Positions 9,767-18,109 of a stretch of 64,000 nucleotides of DNA are shown here, piece after piece. The translations under genes and the position numbers were made by a program. Numbering within the stretch: position 1 is the stretch's first letter; every line of letters begins with the position of its first letter. The DNA comes from Dermatophagoides farinae (Eukaryota; Arthropoda; Arachnida; Sarcoptiformes; Pyroglyphidae). The notes below the pieces were generated by a model, which saw only the letters and a list, made by a program, of their open reading frames with translations, was not told the origin of the DNA and did not search any database. The stretch lies in assembly GCF_024713945.1 (NCBI RefSeq), contig NC_134685.1, positions 2,909,001 through 2,973,000 on the forward strand, read 5' to 3'.

Positions 9767-11639
9767 ATGGATGGTGAGTTGTTGTTTTTTTCATTGAATT
9801 TGAAATTTTAAAAACAAAACAAAAAAAATTTCCATTTCAAATTGTTAACAGATAATAAAAAGAAACAAGATAAATTGGCACGTAATGTACGACGTTCACG
9901 ATTGATTATTCGTAATTTATCATTCAAAATTACTAGTGAAGATTTGCAAAAATTTTTCTCACCATATGGTAATATTGTTGATATAAATTTACCGAAAAAA
10001 CCGAATGGTAGTATAAAAGGATTTGCTTTCATATCATATGATAATGTTGGATCATCATTGAAAGCGATAAAATTTTTGAATGGAAAAAAACATTTCAATC
10101 GTACGGTTGCTGTTGATTTTGCTGTTTCAAAAGATTTATATGTCAAACATCTGCAGCAAGAGAAGCAGGAAGAAGAGAAACAATGTGAACAAATCATTGA
10201 TGATAATCATCAAACAAGTGATGATGATGAAAAAGATGATTCAGTTGATAACGAAAATGACATCGATGATGATGATGAAAAAGATGATAACGAAGATGAC
10301 ATCGATGATAATGAAGAACTAATGGCCGAAAGTATGAAGAAAAAGCGTCATCGAACCAAAAGTGATGTAGATGAAGGTAAAACCATTTTCATACGTAATA
10401 TCGATTTTGAAACAAGTGAAGAATCGTTGGCAAATGTTTTTGAATCATTTGGTACATTAGAATATTGTCGTATCTGTTGTAATGATTACAATGGCAGATC
10501 TAAAGGTTCAGCATTCGTTAAATTTAAAAATCTTGACGATGCACGCCATTGTTTGAATGAAGCAAATATTCCAGAAAACAGTAGATTTTATCTTGATGGA
10601 AAACAATTAATCGTCAATGAAGCTGTAAGTCGTAATCAATTGGAACAAATTCATGATGGTAATCGCCGTAAACATAAAGATAAACGAAATATTTATCTCG
10701 CAAAAGAAGGTCTGATATATCCAGAATCGCCTGCAGCCGTTGGTGTTTCGGCTTCGGATCTCAAGAAACGTCTATTGTTAGAGGAAAAGAAACGAAAATT
10801 ATTACAGAATCTTCATTATTTTATTTCCGATCACAGACTTTGTATTCATAATTTACCTAGTAATTACGATGATTTGAAGCTACGGAAATTATTTACCATG
10901 GCTGTTGACGAAAAAAATGTTCGCATTTTATGGGTAAGAATTTCCTTGTAAATATACCGATCGATTAATCCACAATTTTTTTCACCACATTTTTAATAGG
11001 CCAAAGTAATGCGTAATCGCAGCCGTCAAATGGGTGGTCACGGGCAAAAAAAATTTGGTTCATCCAAAGGTTTTGGTTTCGTTGAATTCGAACAACATTC
11101 TCATGCATTGAAAGCGTTACGTTATCTGAATAATAATCCCACGATATTCACAGCCGATAAAAGACCTATTGTCGAATTTTCAATTGAAAATAAAGTAGCA
11201 CTGAACAGGAAAAAATATCGTCAAATTAAACAGGAAAAAACGAAAAATCAAATTAGCCAAAATGAAATAATCGAATCATCATCGCAACAACATTCATCGA
11301 ATACGTACAGCGGTGTTGAAGCCAAACCATTCGATAAAAATGAAATGGTACCAAAATTAAAAATGAATAAAAGAAAAATTTTGGAACAAAAGAAAAAATT
11401 GAAACAAATGAAAAAGAAAATGACAACAACGACAATGGCAAAACGTAACGATATCAAAAACAACAACGGCAAATGATGGAAAAGTAAAGAAGCGAAAAAA
11501 ACCACCAATCATCGATGCAGATGAATTTGAAACCAAACATTTATTGAAACGAAGTAAAATGATGAATCAACTCAAATCGGCCACGACAAGCACTGGCGAT
11601 AATTCGACAATGGTAAAACGAAAATGGTTCCTTCATTGA
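9767..11639 (+). CDS. RBM28: RNA-binding protein 28 / Nop4-like nucleolar RRM protein, full-length copy
   Basis: Exon 1 (9767-9773) holds just ATGGATG; exon 2 is 9852-10933; exon 3 starts at 11000. RRM1 (about residues 16-95) has RLIIRNLSFKITSEDLQKFF and GFAFISYDN; an Asp/Glu-rich linker follows. RRM2 has KTIFIRNIDFETSEESL and GSAFVKFKN, RRM3 has RLCIHNLPSNYDDLKLRKLF and SSKGFGFVEFEQ, and the tail is Lys-rich. Order and linkers fit RBM28/Nop4, a factor of 60S ribosome biogenesis and snRNP association in the nucleolus. The plain frame stops at 11476, but the next-but-one frame runs on to 11639 as KKRKKPPIIDADEFETKHLL and ends VKRKWFLH. Comparison with the second copy shows this tail is probably coding. 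A 40-nt intron (11445-11484) or a one-base frame change would join them, for 562 or 575 residues. Confidence 0.88.
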
Positions 11640-12261
11640 AAATGTATTTATTCTTTCTTTTTCCTACAAAATGAGCAATATTTTCGATTTATTTTTAAAT
11701 TTGTAAAAGTTGAAAATGAATTTTCTTTTTTTTCTTCTTCATTAGTTTTGAAATTGTCAATCTCCTCATTAAATGTTGTTTGGCCAATTGATCGCTCAAT
11801 TTTATTAAAAAAATTTTGGCGGCTTAATGGCTTGCTGTTTTTATTTTTTTTTGTGAAAATTTTGTAAATATATCAAGTGATCATAATTCACGTTGGCCAT
11901 GTTGATCATATTGTAAAATATGGCCATCGCCGTGTTTTTTCTATTACACGACATATTATTGCACAACTGGTCAAACTTATCGACTGATCTTTTGGTTTCA
12001 TTATAAGTCATGACGATTTGTGGTTTTTTTTTTGTTCATCTGTTAATTGATGCATCGTCATGCATTGTGCTTAATAATAATAATTTTGAAATAATAATGA
12101 AAAAAAAGAAAAAAAGAGGAAATAAAACAGAAAAAAAGAAAATAAAAAAAAATTACAAAAAGAAATTAAAAAATTACAAAGCGCAGGAGATAGAATAAGG
12201 TTTCAAAGTCTTTTGTAGATTATTTCCATGAAGTCTAGCCAGTGAGGTAATTCTTTTGATG
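11640..12261. other. Spacer after RBM28 copy 1
   Basis: No gene is seen. Homology with the flank of copy 2 ends within about 20 bp of the stop. A long A-rich tract (12090-12180, AAAAAGAAAAAAAG type) precedes the LINE remnant. The remainder is plain A/T-rich DNA. Confidence 0.5.
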
Positions 12262-12607
12262 TTATAGTGAGGTATATGTTAGTTCCTTGTCCATCCTTCC
12301 TTCAGCTACGCCTCTCTCAGATGCCGTTGCCGGGCAGTGTAGTAATAAATGATATGAGGTTTGGCTTTTGCTGCACCAACAGTTTCCGTCTTTTTGAATT
12401 TTAAGTCTCTCAAGGTAGGAAGCGAATCTCCCGTGGCCGGAGAGGAATTGCGTGTGTATATGGATTGTGCTTATTAAGCATACAATCTTGTTTTTTTTCG
12501 ATTTAAAAGAAACAGACAAGATATCGTCGTTGAATAAGAATATGGAAGAATCTTTATCACGCTTTTTATATTTGATGTTCGTGAATTTTGCTGGAAATTC
12601 TTTGTCC
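12262..12607 (-). mobile_element. Remnant of a non-LTR retrotransposon (LINE), C-terminal end of ORF2
   Basis: The minus-strand frame reads HTQFLSGHGRFASYLERLKI, then DGNCWCSKSQTSYHLLLHCP. The pattern SGHGxFxxYLxR followed by CxCxxxQTxxHLLxxCP is the well-known C-terminal end after the reverse transcriptase (and RNase H) of Jockey/R1/CR1-type LINEs. The frame closes at 12262 and opens after a stop near 12608; no reverse-transcriptase motif is present, so only a short 3' fragment remains. Composition is G+C-rich for this window (30 of 60 bases at 12301-12360). It sits between the two RBM28 copies, near the 5' breakpoint of the second. Confidence 0.8.
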
Positions 12608-12844
12608 TGTTAAAATCGGCAGTGGAGTGTTGTTAAAAAAAGTTTTCTTCAAAAATGAAGTAACAAAATTGAAAGCACATGCATGCATTTTGATTTTCAT
12701 GTATTCAGTTTGGTTGAAGAGAAATTTTGTTTGTTTTTTGATTTTTTTTTTTGTGAAGTATCATTTTAGTCATAAGCAATAAAGAAGAATAGCAAAAATT
12801 TGTTTGTTAGAATTTGTTATTTTTTCGATGATGATGAAGAACTA

Positions 12845-14168
12845 ATGGCCGAAAGTATGAAGAAAAGGCATCATCAATCCAAAAGTGATGTAAACGAAGG
12901 TAAAACCATTTTCATACGTAATATCGATTTGGAAACAAGTGAAGAATCGTTGGCAAATGCTTTCGAATCATTTGGTACATTAGAATATCGTCGTATCTGT
13001 TGTAATGATTACAATGGCAGATCTAAAGGTTCAGCATTCGTTAAATTTAAAAATCTTGACGATGCACGCCATTGTTTGAATGAAGCAAATATTCCGGAAA
13101 ACAGTAGATTTTATCTTGATGGAAAACAATTAATCATCACTGAAGCTGTAAGTCGTAATCAATTGGAACAAATTCATGATGGTAATCGCCGTAAACATAA
13201 AGATAAACGAAATATTTATCTCGCAAAAGAAGGTCTGATATATCCAGAATCGCCTGCAGCCGTTGGTGTTTCGGCTTCGGATCTCAAGAAACGTCTATTG
13301 TTAGAGGAAAAGAAACGAAAATTATTACAGAATCTTCATTATTTTATTTCCGATCACAGACTTTGTATTCATAATTTACCTAGTAATTACGATGATTTGA
13401 AGCTACGGAAATTATTTACCATGGCTGTTGACGAAAAAAATGTTCGCATTTTATGGGTAAGAATTTCCTGGTAAATATACCGATCGATTAATCCACAATT
13501 TTTTTCACCACATTTTTAATAGGCCAAAGTAATGCGTAATCGTAGCCGTCAAATGGATGGTCAAGGACAAAAAAAATTTGGTTCATCCAAAGGTTTTGGT
13601 TTCGTTGAATTCGAACAACATTCCCATGCATTGAAAGCATTACGTTATCTGAATAATAATCCCACAATATTCACAGCCGATAAAAGACCTATCGTTGAAT
13701 TTTCAATTGAAAATAAAGTAGCATTGAACAGGAAAAAATATCGTCAAATTAAACAGGAAAAAATGAAAAATCAAATGAACCAAAATGAAATAATCGAATC
13801 ATCATCGCCGCAGCAGCAACATTCATCGAACACGTACAGTGGTGTTGAAGCCAAACCATTCGACAAAAATGAAATGGTACCAAAATTAAAAATGAATAAA
13901 AGAAAAATTTTGGAACAAAAGAAAAAATTGAAACAAATGAAAAAGAAAATGACAACAACGACAATGGCAAAACGTAACGATATCAAAAACAACAACGACA
14001 AATGATGGAAAAGTAAAGCGAAAAAAACCACCAATCATCGATGCAGATGAATTTGAAACCAAACATTTATTGAAACGAAGTAAAATGATGAATCAACTCG
14101 AATCCATGCATACGACAAGCACTGGCGATAATTCGACAATGGTAAAACGAAAATGGTTCCTTCATTAA
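12845..14168 (+). CDS. Second, 5'-truncated RBM28 copy (RRM2, RRM3 and tail only)
   Basis: Homology to copy 1 begins abruptly near 12828 (copy 1 about 10303), inside the acidic linker, and runs to about 14175. RRM1, the tiny first exon and the promoter are missing. The first in-frame ATG is 12845 (MAESMKKRHHQSKSD). Exons 12845-13456 and 13523-14168 keep the intron, so this is a DNA duplication and not a retrocopy. RRM2 differs at several residues (NIDFETS to NIDLETS, VFES to AFES, EYCRIC to EYRRIC, LIVNEA to LIITEA). The following 300 bp, including the intron, are almost identical. The plain frame stops at 14005, but the other frame continues to 14168 and ends VKRKWFLH as in copy 1. Length differences from copy 1 are in threes. 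It may be expressed as a shorter protein or be a young pseudogene. Confidence 0.7.
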
Positions 14169-14216
14169 AAATGTATTTATTTATTGTTTCTTACTCAACA
14201 AATATTATAAACAAGT

Positions 14217-15839
14217 TTACATTTGAATTGGTTGTTGTAATAATAAACAAATTTCCAATGCACGTGGATTATTATTATTATTTGGCCGCTGTTTTTGTTT
14301 TCCAATACGTATTTCACCGCATACTGATTTACCCGATTGTACTATAATTGGTTCTTTCAATGGAAATATTGTCTGTTTCCAATGTGTTGGTTCAGCAAAT
14401 GGTGATGTACTTAATATGATCAATTTGGTCATTGAATCAAAATAACAATCAAACCAGCCAACAAAACCATGAATAGTGGAATCATTTTTGAAATGAAATT
14501 CAAATGATGAAATAATGTCGGTAGTGGAAAAATTTTCTCCACATGAATTCAGATCAAAATCACAAATTTTTTCTGCTGTTGTACAAATATTTTCCGGTGC
14601 TATTAAATCGATAGTGGCTTCTTTGGTAACATCAGCAATCATTGATGACATATTGAAACCATAAACATCATTCCAGAAATCGATATTATTTTCATAGAAT
14701 TTACAATCGAAAAATGCAGATAAAAACATTTTACAACGGCTTGGTAATAAGGCACCTTGTGGCTTCAGCAAATGATCACGTGCATACAATATTGTATCGA
14801 GCATTCCTTCGAAAAGAAGAAAATAACCCATCCATTCGGAAATAATTATATCATATCGAGTTGGTAATGATAATTTTTCAAAATCCAATCGTTCCAATTT
14901 ACCGCGAACAATACGAATAGTTTGTTCGTAACCATTTTCCATGATAATTGTACGTGCATTATTGACAATAATATCACTATGATCAACAGCGACGACTAAT
15001 TTTGCACCGGCTTTTGCTGCAAACAATGATAGAATGCCAGTACCACAACCAATATCCAATACTGTTTTGCCAACAAATAAGGAGCCATTTTCCAGTATAG
15101 CATCTTGATAGGCTAATGTACGTGGTTTATCAGCCAACATTGTATGATGTATGGAAAAATGTGAATAAGAATCAATATATGAACTATCCGAATGTTCATC
15201 CAAATTGGTTACAATATTACTAATCAAACCATCATTCGATTGTTGTGGTTCATCGATGAATAAATTTCGAATTTTTGCCATATCATTACGTGTTTCTTTC
15301 AATTTTCCATTCAATTCGATGATCATTTCAATTAATTTTTCTTTGGATAAATCATGGCAAACATTTTTCAATTGTTCATCGCTGATGTTCATTTGGCCTA
15401 TTATTATCATCACCATCGTCATCAACGATTTCACCTTCATAATCTAGAAAAAAAATTAGATTCATTAAATCAGAATTTTTTTCAAAAATCAAAACAAACC
15501 AAACATGAGAAAATGATCATCTTCCATCGTTGGTTTTAGATATTCATCATGATCGAATGATCGATCGACAACTATTGATTCAACATTTGATGCTGGTGTT
15601 TGTTGTTTACGAATATAATTCACTAATTTAATAAAATCAAATGTTTCCATTTGTTGTCGACGACAAATATCCAACAGATTAATTTGATGATCATCGTGGA
15701 TATGTTCATTGAACATTTGTTGATAATTAGTGGCATGATAATTACAGAATAAACATTTAATATTAAATTCTAATGGTTCTTCTTGTTCAATATATTCATT
15801 ATCATCATCCGATGATGATGATGATTGATGGTCATCCAT
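14217..15839 (-). CDS. PRMT3: Protein arginine N-methyltransferase 3
   Basis: Exon 1 (15839-15500) carries an acidic start and a C2H2 zinc finger (CLFCNYHATNYQQMFNEHIHDDH), the PRMT3-specific N-terminus, then DEYLKPTMEDDHFLMF. Exon 2 has the methyltransferase: SHFSIHHTMLADKPRTLAYQ, SAM site VLDIGCGTGILSLFAAKAGA, the double-E loop SEWMGYFLLFEGMLD and THWKQTIFPL. It makes asymmetric dimethylarginine; its known main substrate is ribosomal protein uS5 (RPS2) in the cytosol. Joining 15500 to 15397 keeps frame and gives 506 residues (human 531). A stronger-looking acceptor upstream (exon from 15443, TTTTTTTCTAG) would add DYEGEIVDDDGDD but then run into a stop. The gene converges on RBM28 copy 2 (48 bp apart) and diverges from UROS (116 bp). 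Confidence 0.94.
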
Positions 15840-15955
15840 TGATTAGATAGAATTTAGATCCAAACACACACACACAAACACTTTTATGAAATGCAAACAT
15901 GTGTTTGATTGCAATCATCATCATCATCATCGCCAGTGCAGATTTTTATTCATAG
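15840..15955. promoter_or_regulatory. 116-bp divergent promoter, PRMT3 (-) / UROS (+)
   Basis: Opposite start codons lie only 116 bp apart. The spacer holds a short CA repeat and a CAT repeat, and ends in TAGATGGCG, which overlaps the first candidate ATG of UROS. That motif recurs at other gene boundaries in the window. No TATA box is seen. Confidence 0.55.
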
Positions 15956-16936
15956 ATGGCGATTGAGATGTATCAGATTGAGTTTCTTTTTTCAAGTCTT
16001 GATATTTTGTTCTCCGTTTTGATTATTCGAATTAAAATTATGATGATGATGAATAACGATAATGATCATGATCATGATGATGGTGTTAATCAAAAGGTTC
16101 GTTTAGATAAAATGATCATTTTATTGGCTAAAAGTGATTCATCGGATAATAATAACAATAATGATGAATATTCATTGGAAATTGAACGTAAATTTAAACG
16201 ATCGATTTGTACGTATTTTATTCAGCCAATACAATTTGATTTTATAAATATTGCCGAACTTGGTGAATTATTGTCCCATCCGAATCAATGGTCTGGTATT
16301 ATATTGACTAGTAAACGTTGTATCGATGCTTTGATGATGTCTATTGAACCATCCAACAACAGACATTTATTGAAAGTGGTGCCATTTTTCACTGTTGGAA
16401 CAGCAACACGTACTTATCTTTTGGACAAATTATCCATCGATTCAAAAGGTTATCATGCAGGAAATTCCGAAGATTTAGCCAGATTTATTGTTGAACAATA
16501 CAAAACAAACGACAGCAACGATCATCGACCATTATTATATCCATGTAGCCGAATCAGAACCGATCCATTGATGAAAATATTGAACGAAAGCGATATTTCA
16601 GTACATGAAATTCATTGCTACAATACATTGGCCAACCAAAATCTTGATGATGATTTTCGTAAATTTAAAACATTTCTTTCAACATTAATCACGTCGGAAA
16701 TGCAAATTGAAATTCCGATCGTATTTTTTAGTCCATCCGGTGTAGATAATCTTTATGATCATATTCAACGTTATCTTCACGATAATGAATCCTCTATTTT
16801 ACTACGATACATAGCATTTGGCAGGCAAACAGCACAACGAATTGAATCGAAAAACATGAATGTTTGGTTTACAGTTTCCACACCGAATGCAAAATCATTA
16901 GCTGATGATTTATATCGAAAAATTTTCGACAAATAA
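15956..16936 (+). CDS. UROS: Uroporphyrinogen-III synthase (HemD family)
   Basis: A single exon of up to 326 residues. The HEM4 fold is recognisable throughout: LLSHPNQWSGIILTSKRCIDAL, FFTVGTATRTYLLDKL, HAGNSEDLARFIVEQY, RPLLYPCSRIRTDPL, EIHCYNTLANQ, IPIVFFSPSGVDNLYDHI and YIAFGRQTAQRI, matching the human order ([35 protein letters not shown]). The enzyme closes hydroxymethylbilane into uroporphyrinogen III in haem synthesis. The ATG at 15956 lies within an AGATGGCG motif and would add a 28-residue hydrophobic head (MAIEMYQIEF) absent from the family. A run of four ATGs from 16040 is an alternative start. The next gene's exon opens 55 bp after the stop. Confidence 0.9.
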   Translation: MAIEMYQIEFLFSSLDILFSVLIIRIKIMMMMNNDNDHDHDDGVNQKVRLDKMIILLAKSDSSDNNNNNDEYSLEIERKFKRSICTYFIQPIQFDFINIAELGELLSHPNQWSGIILTSKRCIDALMMSIEPSNNRHLLKVVPFFTVGTATRTYLLDKLSIDSKGYHAGNSEDLARFIVEQYKTNDSNDHRPLLYPCSRIRTDPLMKILNESDISVHEIHCYNTLANQNLDDDFRKFKTFLSTLITSEMQIEIPIVFFSPSGVDNLYDHIQRYLHDNESSILLRYIAFGRQTAQRIESKNMNVWFTVSTPNAKSLADDLYRKIFDK

Positions 16937-16991
16937 TTGATGTTTTTCCATTTCTTTTCTTTTTTTTCTGTCTTTTCTCCAATATATTTAG

Positions 16992-17332
16992 GAAACAAAT
17001 ACCAAAATTGTTGTTGATGAGAAAAGACCTGAACATAAAATAATGTTGGAAAAATGGTTGAATAAAAATTTTCGTATAAAATTATCGGATAATCGTATTA
17101 TTGTTGGCATATTTCTTTGCACTGATTGTCATCAAAATATTATACTTGGTTCAAGTCTTGAATATCTTAATGGTAATCATCATATATGAATTGTTGAATT
17201 GAATTAAATTATTGATTCGTAATCACTATTATTATTATAGATGATGATGAAGATCCACGTGTACTTGGTCTGGCCATGGTACCAGGTAAACATATAATGT
17301 CCATTTGTGTTGATGAAATTATACCAAGTTGA
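16992..17332 (+). CDS. NAA38: N-alpha-acetyltransferase 38, NatC auxiliary subunit (LSM domain protein)
   Basis: Exons 16992-17172 and 17241-17332 (68-nt intron) encode an Sm-like fold: MLEKWLNKNFRIKLSDNR, IIVGIFLCTDCHQNIILGSS, EYL, then DPRVLGLAMVPGKHIMSICVDE. FLCTD, NVILGS-like NIILGS and RVLGLAMVPG are signature residues of NAA38/LSMD1. NatC acetylates N-terminal Met followed by hydrophobic residues, cotranslationally. The first exon shows an acceptor (ATATATTTAG) and reads ETNTKIVVDEKRPEHKI before the first Met at 17043, with an in-frame TAG just upstream. Either translation starts at 17043 (73 residues, a complete Sm core) or an upstream coding exon was not found. UROS ends only 55 bp earlier, leaving little space for a separate promoter. 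Confidence 0.85.
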
Positions 17333-17579
17333 ATAAATTTCGAATAAATAAATAAAAAATTTTCACATTTCATTCTATTTGATCATAGTGCGCCATCTTT
17401 TGGTTTGTTTATTATTTAATGATTGTTTACATTTCTGTTTTTCACAACAATGACAAAAATGACCTAATTGAATTTTTTTTTTATTTTAATTTCAAAATCA
17501 TCTTCTCCCAAGTTTAATTTTGTATCATTTCTTTCTTCTTTGTTTTTCATTTCCAAAAAAAAAAAGAAAACTTCACACA

Positions 17580-17831
17580 ATGGATCCATCAATGAATCCG
17601 ATTGAAAATGTTCATGGCAATGAGAATGATGTGTATACATTTTTCGATTCAATCAATCAAATGGCCAGCCTATTGAATACAGGCTTGAATGAAGAACAAT
17701 TATCGATTATAATTGAATTATTAAACTATGGTGTCAATGCTGAACAATTGGCCAGATTAATTATACAGTTACGGAATAAAGCACAACATGATCATCAGAT
17801 GATTAATTTTATGTTTGATAATCTTAATTAA
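17580..17831 (+). CDS. MZT1: Mitotic-spindle organizing protein 1 (MOZART1)
   Basis: A single exon of 83 residues (human 82). DSINQMASLLNTGLNEEQLS followed by IIELLNYGVNAEQLARLIIQLR is the three-helix MOZART1 pattern (family form: ISxxLNTGLDxExLxxCxxLxxxGxNPExLxxxIxxLR). MZT1 binds the N-terminus of gamma-tubulin complex proteins and activates microtubule nucleation at centrosomes. The start is the first ATG after a pyrimidine-rich leader. A reverse AGATGGCGC motif lies at 17389-17399, between this gene and NAA38. Confidence 0.9.
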   Translation: MDPSMNPIENVHGNENDVYTFFDSINQMASLLNTGLNEEQLSIIIELLNYGVNAEQLARLIIQLRNKAQHDHQMINFMFDNLN

Positions 17832-18109
17832 TTAATGTATATTTGCTTAAAACTTTTTCTTAATCCTGTCTTTGTTTTTGTGTGGGTGTGTCTGTAAAAT
17901 CTTATCTGACAAAAACGTTTCCATTAATTATAATTAAAATAATTTTTTAAAAATAACCGTAAAAATTCATATTTTTTCCATACATTTAACGGGAAACTTT
18001 CTGCTCATCATTTTGTTGTCCACGTTTTTCGGGAAACATTCCCATGAAAATGGTCACATGTTATCATTATTTTTTCATACAAAAATAAAAAATTCAAATT
18101 CAATAAATC

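Noticed and set aside
12600-12782. Plus-strand frame between the LINE remnant and RBM28 copy 2
   Set aside because: Hydrophobic T-rich translation with no homology; likely noncoding.
16900-17172. UROS-NAA38 fusion protein
   Set aside because: The UROS frame has a clear stop at 16936 after a normal family end, and the only nearby donor lies beyond the stop and joins into a different frame without an ATG.
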